From positions 1 through 32,752 of the forward strand of contig JADCJE010000189.1 in assembly GCA_020247305.1 (NCBI GenBank): a stretch of 32,752 bases of DNA, in the 5' to 3' direction. Under the pieces are notes generated by a model. It did not search any database. It had not been told where the DNA came from and saw only the letters and a program-made list of their open reading frames with translations. Below, in pieces: positions 17,611 through 25,522 of the stretch. Made by a program: the position numbers and the translations under genes. How positions within the stretch are numbered: position 1 is the first letter of the stretch; each line of letters starts with the position of its first letter. Source of the stretch: Phycisphaerales bacterium. Its GTDB lineage: Bacteria > Planctomycetota > UBA1135 > UBA2386.

Positions 17611-20352
17611 CTACTTGCCGCCGCCCGCGCCCGTCACCGACTTCGTCACCGCTGCGATCGCCGCCTGCCACGCCGCCGCGGGAACGGTGACGACGACCGG
17701 CTCGCCGGTCCAGGCGATGGTCGCCGGGCGCGCGCCGTCGAGGTGGACGCGCGCAAAGGTGCCCTCGGGCGCGTTCGGTCCGCGCAGCGCCAGTTCGACC
17801 GCGTGCGGGCCGTCGCCGATGCGCACGCGCGCGACGCCAGCGACCAGCGGCGTCCACATGTCGGCCAGCCGCGCGATGCCGCCGAGGCCGGCCGGGCCAT
17901 GCGACGTGGCGAAGGGCGCACCGTCCGCCGCAGTGGCGACGAGGCGCACCTCCGCGGCGCAACCCGCCGGCAGTTGCGGCGGCGCGGCGAGCTGCACTTC
18001 GGCTTGCGGCCATGGCTCCAGCCGCGCTTCCGCGCGGTCGGCGTCGCCGCGCAGCGGCTGCGGCCGGTAGCCGGCCACGCAGACCGTCAGGTCGTAGGGC
18101 CCCGGCGGCAGCGCGAACGACTGCTCGCCGCTCCAGATGCGTTCGGCGCTCCGCTCATCGCCACCAGCCGCCGCGAACGCGCGCGTGGGCACGAGCAGGC
18201 CGTCTGCGCTGGCGAGGCGCTCGCCGTTGGCGTCGCGCAGCGTGAGCGTCAGTACGCGCAGGGCGCGGCGCAGATCGAGTTCGCGCAGGCGCGCGTCGCC
18301 CTCGGCGGGCCCAGGCACGAGCACGTCGGGAATCGTCAGCGCCGGCGTCGTCTGCGCGAGCACGCGCGCTGTCAGTTCGTAGCGGCCGGTCGGCACGTTG
18401 GTCCAGCGCACGTTGACGTCGTCCTTGGTGCGGACCTCGGCGCGGTGCCGCAGCGGTCCGCCGGGCGATTCGGTCGGCGGCGGATCGAGCGCCGCGAGTT
18501 CGAAGGCGACGAAGTGGGCCGGCGCGCCGTCGGGCAGCAGCGCGCGGGCCGCCAGCGGGTGCGCGCCCGCCAGCGCCACGACGACGCCGTCCGCGCCGCC
18601 TTGGAAGCGCACCGGGCGCGACGTCGTGCCATCCGACGCGCGCACGACGAGCGAGTGCGTGCCGGGTTCGAACGTGCCGTGCACGACGAAGCGGCCGTCC
18701 TTCGCGACGTGGCCGACGACGTCCGGCATGGGCGTCGGTTCGGGCGACGGTGTCGCCGGCGAGGGCTCGCGCTGCACCTCGAATTTGCACGGCCCGGCGA
18801 ACGGCGCGCCGTCGCGTTCGATGCGGCCGCTGACGAGGCGCGGCGGTTCGCCGAGCACCACGTCCCCGAGGTCGCTGAGTCCGGCGAGCAGGCGCCGCTC
18901 GGGCAGCGTCGCGCGGCGCAACGGCGCGCCCTCGCTCCGCCAATCGATCGCCAGCGTCGCCGTCGCGTCGCTGTCGGCGAGCGGTTCGATGGCGGCGAGG
19001 AAGCGCCCGCCGCCATCGGTCGCGACGGTGGCTTCGCGGCCACGTGGATCCTCGTCGCGCAGGAACACCCGCACGGTCGCCTGCCGCAGCGGCTCGCCGA
19101 CGGCGGCGAACAGCCGGCCGCGCAGCACGCATCGGGCGGGGTCGGGGGCCAGCGTCGCCTCGACCTCCTGGCCGTGCGCCATCGGTCCTTCGACTTCGGC
19201 CAGCAGTCCGCCCGCATCCGGCGTCGTGACGTGCCAGCGTCTGCCGAGCGGCACGAACGCGAAGCGCGCGCGGCCGTCGGCGTCGAACACGGCGGGGCGG
19301 TTGGCCATGTTGCGCAGTTGCCGATCGTGGTCCGACGCGGGCGCTGCCGCTGCTTCCGGCGGTTCGGCCAGCCACGCCGTGCGCACGCCCGGGATCGGCG
19401 CGCCGGCGAAGGCCGTGCGCACGCGCACACTGCCGTGCGCCGGCAGGCGCAGTTCGACCTGCGGCGGCGGCGCGGCGAGATCGATCGGGGCGCGGGCGCC
19501 ATCCAAGCCGGGCAGGCAGCTCCGCACGCAGTGCGTGAACGGCGGCTTGTTCCAGGCCGTGAGCTGTTTTCCGTCCACGAACTCGGCGGCGATGAGCTGC
19601 ACGTGCGGGATCGCGGCCATGCCGTCGGGGCCGGTCCGCGCGTGCACCTGCAGGCTGTAGCGGCCGACCGGCAGGTCGTCGGCGTTGCGGGTCATGATGC
19701 CGACCGGCACGTCGGCCGCCGGCGCGCCCACAGCGTCGAGCACGCGCACGGCGAGCGTGGCGTCGGGTTGCAACGGCAGGCGCAGGCCTGCCGGCGGCAG
19801 CACGGTGTTGCCCGCCAGCTGCAACGTGCCGTAGCGGCCGCCCCGCTGCGCCGCGATGCGCGTGGCGGTGCGCAGCGTCACGCGCGCGCGCCCCTGCGCG
19901 TCGCTGCGCGTGCGCCAACCGGCGCGCGCGGCGAGCGCTTCGATCGGCAGCTGCGGCATGGCCAGCCACTGGTCGTCGGGCGCCGCCTCCCGCAGAAGCG
20001 TCAGGGATCGCTCGTCGGTCCAGTGCACCTCGGCGTCGGCCACCGGCGCGCCGCTGGCGCCGTCGACCACGACGAGTTCGACCCATTGCGCATCGTCCGG
20101 CAGCGGCCGCGTCGCCGCATCGGACGCCGCGGCCACCGCCGCGCGGGTCGCTGCGGGTTCATTGGCTGGATCCGCGTGCGCGTTCGCCGCCAGCCCGCTC
20201 GCGGCGTTGGGCGCAGCTGCCGCCGCGGACCGGCCGCCGGCGCCAGCGTCCGCCACGGGTGCTGGCGGCGTCTCAGGCGCGCGCGCGAGCAACCACAGCA
20301 GCGCAGCGACGGCAAAGGCGGCGCAGGCGCCGGCGATCGGTTTCAGCGGCAT
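17611..20352 (-). CDS. Large membrane-anchored envelope protein, paralogue 2 (unknown function)
   Basis: This 913-residue protein has an N-terminal hydrophobic segment (about 6-24), an Ala/Pro-rich linker, and the same array of beta-rich modules as the downstream gene. Shared landmarks in order are LPDDAQWVELVVVD and VHWTDE, AGWRTRSDAQGRARVTL, LRLPAHGSVRVR, DLGDVVLGEPPRLVSG, DGRFVVHGTFEPG, PPGPYDLTVCVAGYRP and the terminal VPAAAWQAAIA. This shows a tandem gene duplication. Modules resemble carboxypeptidase-regulatory-like domains; no enzyme motif was seen. The ATG at 20352 is preceded by GGGAG at about 12 bases. On its upstream side lies the remnant of a third copy, whose stop codon sits 27 bp before this start. 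The two full copies may be co-transcribed (114-bp gap). Confidence 0.75.
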   Translation of the reverse strand: MPLKPIAGACAAFAVAALLWLLARAPETPPAPVADAGAGGRSAAAAAPNAASGLAANAHADPANEPAATRAAVAAASDAATRPLPDDAQWVELVVVDGASGAPVADAEVHWTDERSLTLLREAAPDDQWLAMPQLPIEALAARAGWRTRSDAQGRARVTLRTATRIAAQRGGRYGTLQLAGNTVLPPAGLRLPLQPDATLAVRVLDAVGAPAADVPVGIMTRNADDLPVGRYSLQVHARTGPDGMAAIPHVQLIAAEFVDGKQLTAWNKPPFTHCVRSCLPGLDGARAPIDLAAPPPQVELRLPAHGSVRVRTAFAGAPIPGVRTAWLAEPPEAAAAPASDHDRQLRNMANRPAVFDADGRARFAFVPLGRRWHVTTPDAGGLLAEVEGPMAHGQEVEATLAPDPARCVLRGRLFAAVGEPLRQATVRVFLRDEDPRGREATVATDGGGRFLAAIEPLADSDATATLAIDWRSEGAPLRRATLPERRLLAGLSDLGDVVLGEPPRLVSGRIERDGAPFAGPCKFEVQREPSPATPSPEPTPMPDVVGHVAKDGRFVVHGTFEPGTHSLVVRASDGTTSRPVRFQGGADGVVVALAGAHPLAARALLPDGAPAHFVAFELAALDPPPTESPGGPLRHRAEVRTKDDVNVRWTNVPTGRYELTARVLAQTTPALTIPDVLVPGPAEGDARLRELDLRRALRVLTLTLRDANGERLASADGLLVPTRAFAAAGGDERSAERIWSGEQSFALPPGPYDLTVCVAGYRPQPLRGDADRAEARLEPWPQAEVQLAAPPQLPAGCAAEVRLVATAADGAPFATSHGPAGLGGIARLADMWTPLVAGVARVRIGDGPHAVELALRGPNAPEGTFARVHLDGARPATIAWTGEPVVVTVPAAAWQAAIAAVTKSVTGAGGGK

Positions 20353-20379
20353 GGCGGCGGATTGCTCCCGCGCGGCATG

Positions 20380-20535
20380 CTACCGGGCGCCCTGCGGCCG
20401 GACGCCGGTCGAGTCGGCCGCTTTCGCGCGCAGGGCGGCGAGCGCGTCCTGCCACGCGGCGGCGGGGATGAGGATCGTCACCTCGGCGTTGCGCCACCGA
20501 AGTGCCTCCGAAATCCGCGCGCCGGGTGTCTGCAT
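20380..20535 (-). pseudogene. C-terminal relic of a third copy of the large envelope protein
   Basis: On the minus strand this short frame ends WRNAEVTILIPAAAWQDALA, then about 20 more residues and TAG. That matches the C-termini of the two neighbouring genes (EVAVTVPDAAWQKAIAGL and PVVVTVPAAAWQAAIAAV), with the end of the frame at the same distance. Only the last 40 to 50 codons remain. Upstream of about 20530 the frame no longer resembles the family. It lies immediately before paralogue 2 in the same orientation, as expected for a third tandem member that lost all but its 3' end. An ATG at 20535 could still allow a 51-residue product, but I expect none. Confidence 0.65.
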
Positions 20536-20543
20536 GGCGCGGT

Positions 20544-20562
20544 CGCCCCGCCGGCCGGGGCG
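20544..20562. repeat. Perfect 7-bp hairpin upstream of the relic
   Basis: CGCCCCG-CCGGC-CGGGGCG lies just beyond the relic's last family-like residues, on the side where the rest of the gene would have been. It may mark the deletion junction or be a chance GC-rich stem. Confidence 0.3.
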
Positions 20563-20730
20563 GAAATCGCGCTGGCATCGGCGGATCGTCGTTCCCTGCC
20601 GGATCGCGAAGGTCGCGGCCATCCGGGCAGGCGGCACGATTCCCGCCGAGTTTGGCACCGTTCGCGCCGGGCTGTCGCCATGGCTTGCAGGCGCCGGACG
20701 TGCTCCCGCTGGCGTCGACCATCGACCCCC

Positions 20731-20766
20731 CCCTGCCTGTCATGAAAACCCTGCCTGTCATGAAAA
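20731..20766 (+). repeat. Perfect 18-bp tandem duplication containing the start codon
   Basis: CCCTGCCTGTCATGAAAA occurs twice without a gap (20731-20748 and 20749-20766). Each copy carries an ATG (20742, 20760) in the same frame, so the next gene has two equivalent starts. Confidence 0.9.
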
Positions 20767-21872
20767 CGCGGTTCCTCCTGTTCGCCGCCGTCTCGGGCGC
20801 GCTCTGCGCCCAGTCCGCGGTCGACGTGCCCTTCCACGCCGCCGCGACCGAGTGCAACGAGTCGCTCGCGCTGCCGTTCGGCTACGAGGCCTTCCGGACG
20901 CAGTTGCTCGTCGACCCGGCGGCGATCGCGCCGAATGGCGCCGTGCTGACCAGCCTGCGGTTCCGGGTCGATCGCTACGCGCTGCCGCGCGCCGCGAGCG
21001 TCCTGTCGTCGGTCACGGTCCGGTTGAGCCACACGAGCCAGACGCTCGCCGGCGTCGCCACGACGTTCGCGAACAACGTCACCGCCGCACCGCTGGTCGT
21101 CTACCAGGGACCGCTGGCCCTGCCCGGCTACACCGACCGGGTGGCGGGCGCGCTGCCGTGGGACATCCACATCCCGTTCCTCGGAGCGTTCCAGTACACC
21201 GCGTCCCAGGGGCGTTTGCTGATCGACATCGAGGGCAACGGCCCCATGCCGCCGAACCCTGCGGGGCCCACGCCGACGTGCTTCGTCGACGCGGCGGAGC
21301 CCGGCGGCTCGGCGACGCACTTCGGCGCGATGGGGACCAGCGCCACCGGCGAGTCCTTGCGGCTCACGGCGACGACGCAGGGCGACTTCGAGCCGCTGCG
21401 CATCAGCCCGGGCAACCCGATCGACTTCGTCGCGCAGACCGGGTTCGTGCCGCGCCCGGCGTGGCTGGCGCTCGGTTTCGCGGCGCTGCCGACGCCGGTG
21501 GACCTGACGCCGATCGGCGCGCCGGGCAACGCGGCCTACATCGCGGCGGACGTCTTCCTGCCGCTGCCGTGGACGTCGACGTTCATGGGTCATGCGTCGA
21601 CCGTGACGCTGACGTTGCCCGGCAGCCCGTCCGTGCTGGGCACGCTGCTCTATGGCCAGTCGCTGCTGCTGGACGCCGCCGCCAACCCGCTCGGCCTCCA
21701 GCTCAGCCGCGGCGTCGAGGTGCGCGTCGGCGACGCCAACGAGGTGTCGTACGTGCGGCAGGTCGACGCCGTCGGCAGCGGCGCCGCGACGGGCACGCTC
21801 GTCAACCTCGGCTCGTTCGTGCAGCCGCGTTTTGCGTCCGCCGCCTTCCGCCTTGAAGGCGCGTTCTTCTGA
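20742..21872 (+). CDS. Secreted protein of unknown function
   Basis: This protein of 376 residues (370 if the second ATG at 20760 is used) has a signal peptide FLLFAAVSGALCAQS. The rest is a beta-rich extracytoplasmic protein with few charged residues. It has recurrent patterns such as LTSLRFRVDR, VTVRLSHTSQ, GRLLIDIEGNG and a final FRLEGAFF. The cleavage site does not fit a lipobox. Only a few cysteines are present in the mature part (ECNES, PTCF), which could form a disulfide. I do not recognise a named family; it resembles secreted proteins of unknown function seen in planctomycetes, and this resemblance is from memory only. It stands alone, divergent from the envelope-protein cluster, and a 139-bp spacer separates it from the sigma factor gene. 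Confidence 0.7.
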   Translation: MKTLPVMKTRFLLFAAVSGALCAQSAVDVPFHAAATECNESLALPFGYEAFRTQLLVDPAAIAPNGAVLTSLRFRVDRYALPRAASVLSSVTVRLSHTSQTLAGVATTFANNVTAAPLVVYQGPLALPGYTDRVAGALPWDIHIPFLGAFQYTASQGRLLIDIEGNGPMPPNPAGPTPTCFVDAAEPGGSATHFGAMGTSATGESLRLTATTQGDFEPLRISPGNPIDFVAQTGFVPRPAWLALGFAALPTPVDLTPIGAPGNAAYIAADVFLPLPWTSTFMGHASTVTLTLPGSPSVLGTLLYGQSLLLDAAANPLGLQLSRGVEVRVGDANEVSYVRQVDAVGSGAATGTLVNLGSFVQPRFASAAFRLEGAFF

Positions 21873-21989
21873 CCGGCGGCGACCTTGCCACGTTGTCATG
21901 GCGTCATCCGTGATGCTGGTTCGGCGAGTTGCGCGTGCCGCGCCGATGCCGCCGGCGCGCTTCCGCGCCGTCGGCCGCGCCGAGCGGAC

Positions 21990-22007
21990 ATGGAGTACAC
22001 TCTCCAT
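21990..22007. promoter_or_regulatory. Inverted repeat over the putative -10 of the sigma factor gene
   Basis: ATGGAG-TACACT-CTCCAT has perfect 6-bp arms around TACACT, which itself fits a -10 box ending 10 bases before the ATG. A protein bound here would cover the promoter. It could be the site of a repressor or part of an autoregulated promoter. Confidence 0.4.
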
Positions 22008-22011
22008 CGTG

Positions 22012-22653
22012 ATGCCGCCCGAAGACAGGTCGACGCCCGGCCCGGCGCCATTGACGGAGCTGCTGTGCCGGGCGGCGGGCGGCGAGCAGGCGGCGGCCGA
22101 CTCGGCGCTGCCGGCCGTCTACCACGAACTCCGCCGCATCGCGCAGGCGCGCATGGCCAACGAGCGCGCCGGCCACACCCTGCAGGCGACGGCCCTCGTG
22201 CACGAGACGTGGCTCAAGCTGGTCGGCATGGGCGCGGCCGGCTGGAGCGATCGCGCGGCCTTCTATCACGCCGCGGCCACGGCGATGCGGCGCATCCTCG
22301 TCGATCACGCGCGCCGGCGTGCGCGCCACAAACGCGGCGGCGGTCGGTTGGCGGATCCGGCGACCGTCAGCAGCCTGCCGGCGAAGGGCATCGATCCCGA
22401 CGACGCCATCACCTTCCTGCACATCGACCAGGAGATCGCGCGGCTCGAGGCCGAGGACCCGCGCGCGGGCGCTGTCGTGCGACTGCGGTTCTTCGGCGGG
22501 CTCGACGTCGACGAGACCGCGGCGACGCTCGGCTTGTCGCGGCGCACGGTGCTGCGCGAGTGGGCGTGGGCGAGGGCGCGCCTGTTCGCCGCCCTGGCCG
22601 AACTGAGTCCCGCGCGCGACACGCCCGGAAGCGCCGACGATTCCAGCGCATGA
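22012..22653 (+). CDS. ECF-type RNA polymerase sigma factor
   Basis: This 213-residue protein has sigma region 2 (about 30-103: PAVYHELRRIAQARM, ATALVHETWLKL, FYHAAATAMRRILVDHARRR) and region 4 (about 143-195: VVRLRFFGGLDVDETAATLGLS then a helix-turn-helix recognition segment). This is the ECF_sub / TIGR02999-like type that is strongly expanded in Planctomycetota and Acidobacteriota. Such factors usually lack an anti-sigma gene and are linked to Ser/Thr kinases. The kinase gene follows after 31 bp, so the two likely form an operon and the kinase may control the factor. The ATG at 22012 was chosen for its fit to the family N-terminus and the promoter-like sequence just upstream. Confidence 0.92.
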   Translation: MPPEDRSTPGPAPLTELLCRAAGGEQAAADSALPAVYHELRRIAQARMANERAGHTLQATALVHETWLKLVGMGAAGWSDRAAFYHAAATAMRRILVDHARRRARHKRGGGRLADPATVSSLPAKGIDPDDAITFLHIDQEIARLEAEDPRAGAVVRLRFFGGLDVDETAATLGLSRRTVLREWAWARARLFAALAELSPARDTPGSADDSSA

Positions 22654-22684
22654 TTCCCATGTCGGCACGACGTGGCCACGTCCC

Positions 22685-25345
22685 ATGAGCGAGCGCGGCA
22701 AGGAACTCTTCGGCGCCCTGATCGAGCTGCCGCTCGGCGATCGGCAGTCGTACCTCGCCAATGCGTGCCCCGACGACCCGGATTTGCAGCGCGAGCTGCA
22801 GACGCTGCTGCGCGCGCACGAAGAGGCGGGCAACTTCCTGGCCTACCCGGCGGGACTCGTGGCTGCAGTCGCTGGCGATCGTGGCGACGACGACGACTGG
22901 AAGCCCGGCGACACGCTGGGGGACTACGAGCTCGTCGATCGGCTGGGGTCGGGTGGCGTCGGCGTCGTGTGGCGCGCGCGGCAGTTGCGCCCGGTCGTCC
23001 GCGACGTCGCGCTCAAGCTGCTGCGCCGCGGCCGCGACGGCGACGAGTCGGCGCTCCGCTTCCGCGTCGAGTGGCAGCTGCTCGCGCGCATGCAGCATCC
23101 GGGCGTCGCCAAGGTGTTCGATGCCGGCTCGCTCGCGGACGGGCGGCCCTGGCTCGCAATGGAACTGGTGGACGGGGTGCCCGTCACCGAGCACGCGCTC
23201 GGCGCCGGGTTGTCGCTGCGCAGCTGCCTCGGCCTCTTCGTCGAGGTCTGCCGCGCCGTGCAGCACGCACACCACAAGGGCGTCGTGCACCGCGACCTGA
23301 AGCCGTCGAACGTGCTGGTGACGATGCGCGACGGCGTCCCTCGCCCCGTGATCATCGACTTCGGCATCGCGGCCGCGGACGACCTTGTCGTCGACGTGCC
23401 CGGCGCCGACGGCCCCCAACTCGGCACGCCCGAGTACATGAGCCCGGAGCAAGCCGGCGCCAACGCGCTCGTGGTCGACGTGCGCACCGACGTCTATGCG
23501 CTCGGCGTGCTGCTCTACGAGTTGGCGTGCGGGCAGCGGCCGTTCCGGCGGCCTGCCGGGCCCGACGCCACCCGGCGGCTGCTGCGGGCGATCCGGACCC
23601 AGACGCCGACGCCGCCGAGCCGGTGCACGACCCGGCGGCTGCCGCGCGACCTCGATCGCGTCGTCGCCTGCGCGATGGCCAAGGACCCGGCCGAGCGCTA
23701 CGCGTCCGCTGCGGCCCTCGCCGACGACGTCCTGCGCGTGCTGGCTGACGAGCCCATCGCGGCAGCTCGCACTTCGTCGGTCGGCCGGTTCGCGTTGTTC
23801 CTCCGGCGCCATCACCTCGCGGCTGCGGCCGGGGGCGCGATCACGCTGGCCCTTGGCCTGGGTCTCGTCGGCGCGGTGATCGGGCACCGGGAAGCCCGGC
23901 GCGCGGAGGCTGCCGCGCGCGTCGACCAGCAGCGGGCCGAGGCCGCGGCGGCAGTGGCAGTGGCCGAGCGCGACCGGGCGAAGCGCGAGTCGCAGAAGGC
24001 CAATCGCGCCCTCGACCTGCTCGACGGGCTGTGGGCCAACGTCGACTCGTCGCGGATGTCGCGGCCGGACTATCCCGTCCACGAACTGCTGCGCGATTAC
24101 GAGCGCGTCGTCACGTCGGCCGCCCTCGGCGAACCCGAGGTGGAACTGCGGCTGCGGCATTCGCTGACCCGCCTGCATGTCGCCGCCGGCAAGCAGCAGT
24201 CGGCCGCCGAGCACGCGACCCGCGCCATCGAACTGGCGCAGGCGCTCGGCGGGGCGGCCGAGGAGGTCGAGGCGCGGATCCTGCGGGCGGTCGTCCTCAT
24301 GGAGACGGACATTGGCGCGGCCGAGCGCGACGTCGGGGCGGCGCTCGCGCTGGCGACGCCCGAGCGCGACGTCGAACCGAGACTGCGCGCCAAGGCGCTC
24401 GAACTGCGCGCCAAGTGCATGCTGCGCGCCGATCGCCTCGATGACGCGCTGGCAGACGCCGAGGCAGCCTTGCGCCTGCGCGAGGACGTGGCAGATCCGA
24501 AGGGTCTGGCGCTCGCTCTGGTGGAGTTGGCGCGGGTGCTCATGGGCCTTGACCGACTTGGCGACCTGGATCTGGCAGTGGCCCACGTGGAGAAGGCGAT
24601 CGCGTTGCTGGAGCCGTTTGGCGAGAAGGAGCCGGCTTCGATGACCGCCGTCCTCAATCTCGCCGTGATGCGGCAGCGGCGCGGCGAACTGGACGCCGCC
24701 GAGACGCTCTACCGCGAAGGCATGCGGCGGCAGCGCCTGCTGTACGGCGAAGACCATTGGGTGGTGGCGGCGACGCGGTCCTCGCTCGGCTGGCTGCTGT
24801 TCGCGCGCAGCCGCTTCGACGAAGCGGAGCCGATGATCAAGGAGGCTCTGGCCGTGTTCCGGCGCGACCTTGGCGAACACAGCCTGCGCGCGTCGGAGGC
24901 GATCCTGCGGCTGGGCGCTATCGCCGCCGTGCGCGGCGACCTCGCCGCGGCCGAGGCGCTGCTGACCGATGCCGTCGAACGGTACGAAACGCTGCCCGCG
25001 CACCCCGCCGATGGGCGCGTCGCCAGCATGGGCCACCTCGCCTGCGTGCAATGGCACAGAGGCCGGCGCGCCGCCGCGCGTGCGACCCAGCAGAAGGCCG
25101 TTGATCGGGCGCAGCTGGCGCTGCCGGCGATGCACAAGAGCGTCACCGTCGAGATGACCCGGCTCGCCAGCATGCATGCCGCCCTCGGCGACCGTGCTGC
25201 CGCCGAGGCGGTGCTGCGCGACGCACTGGCGCGTTCGGAGCAGGCCGGGCGCGTCGAGGAAGCGGCGATGCAGCGCCAGCGCCTTGCACAACTGCAGGCG
25301 GCGGCTAGCACGGTCGTCGAAGCGACCACCTCGTCCGATCGGTGA
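22685..25345 (+). CDS. Membrane Ser/Thr protein kinase with C-terminal TPR repeats
   Basis: This 886-residue kinase has a cytoplasmic PknB-type kinase domain (about 80-355). Visible motifs are the glycine loop GSGGVG (88-93), K111, HRDLKPSN (202-209, catalytic D204), DFG (225-227), YMSPEQ (251-256) and DVYALGVLLYE. Before it lies a short helical segment (1-58) common in kinases paired with ECF sigma factors. A single membrane span (about 378-400) is followed by a short coiled coil (402-440) and about ten TPR-like helical pairs to residue 870 (for example GELDAAETLYREGMRRQ and SRFDEAEPMIKEALAVF). TPRs would lie outside the cytoplasm if the span is real. All key catalytic residues are present. 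The gene follows the ECF sigma gene by 31 bp and probably acts in the same signalling path. Confidence 0.93.
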   Translation: MSERGKELFGALIELPLGDRQSYLANACPDDPDLQRELQTLLRAHEEAGNFLAYPAGLVAAVAGDRGDDDDWKPGDTLGDYELVDRLGSGGVGVVWRARQLRPVVRDVALKLLRRGRDGDESALRFRVEWQLLARMQHPGVAKVFDAGSLADGRPWLAMELVDGVPVTEHALGAGLSLRSCLGLFVEVCRAVQHAHHKGVVHRDLKPSNVLVTMRDGVPRPVIIDFGIAAADDLVVDVPGADGPQLGTPEYMSPEQAGANALVVDVRTDVYALGVLLYELACGQRPFRRPAGPDATRRLLRAIRTQTPTPPSRCTTRRLPRDLDRVVACAMAKDPAERYASAAALADDVLRVLADEPIAAARTSSVGRFALFLRRHHLAAAAGGAITLALGLGLVGAVIGHREARRAEAAARVDQQRAEAAAAVAVAERDRAKRESQKANRALDLLDGLWANVDSSRMSRPDYPVHELLRDYERVVTSAALGEPEVELRLRHSLTRLHVAAGKQQSAAEHATRAIELAQALGGAAEEVEARILRAVVLMETDIGAAERDVGAALALATPERDVEPRLRAKALELRAKCMLRADRLDDALADAEAALRLREDVADPKGLALALVELARVLMGLDRLGDLDLAVAHVEKAIALLEPFGEKEPASMTAVLNLAVMRQRRGELDAAETLYREGMRRQRLLYGEDHWVVAATRSSLGWLLFARSRFDEAEPMIKEALAVFRRDLGEHSLRASEAILRLGAIAAVRGDLAAAEALLTDAVERYETLPAHPADGRVASMGHLACVQWHRGRRAAARATQQKAVDRAQLALPAMHKSVTVEMTRLASMHAALGDRAAAEAVLRDALARSEQAGRVEEAAMQRQRLAQLQAAASTVVEATTSSDR

Positions 25346-25363
25346 CGGCGGGCGCGACCCGAT

Positions 25364-25385
25364 CGCCGGCATGCCGCCGGCATGC
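25364..25385 (+). repeat. Perfect 11-bp tandem duplication containing ATG
   Basis: CGCCGGCATGC occurs twice without a gap (25364-25374, 25375-25385). The second copy supplies the ATG (25382) of the small open frame that follows. Since 11 is not a multiple of three, the two ATGs are in different frames. Confidence 0.85.
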
Positions 25386-25507
25386 TGTTCCTCAACGACG
25401 ACGGCGCCGAGTGCGGCGGCCTGCGCTGTGGCGCGCAGAAGGACGACCAGGGCGGCCTGAAGGGCACGATTGCGCTGACGCCGACCGCCCCGCCGCCCGG
25501 CAGGTAG
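25382..25507 (+). pseudogene. 41-codon open frame, probable relic of a larger gene
   Basis: The frame from ATG 25382 to TAG 25505-25507 encodes 41 residues starting MLFLNDDGAECGGLRCGAQK. From memory, the pattern N-E/D-D-G-x-E-C/N-G-G-L is seen in a family of larger (about 150-170 aa) uncharacterised bacterial proteins, where it is followed by a conserved strand. That strand appears degraded here (GTIALTPTAPPPGR). It follows the kinase gene by 36 bp and is convergent with the ene-reductase gene. It could be a truncated remnant or a genuine small protein; a relic seems more likely. Confidence 0.4.
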
Positions 25508-25522
25508 CGCGCGGCGCGCCGC

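Noticed and set aside
13843..20745. A 2300-codon open frame on the plus strand
   Set aside because: It lies antisense to the ferredoxin and both large envelope-protein genes, has an Arg/Ala/Val-rich composition with no recognisable domain, and is explained by the very high GC content, which removes stop codons from the opposite strand.
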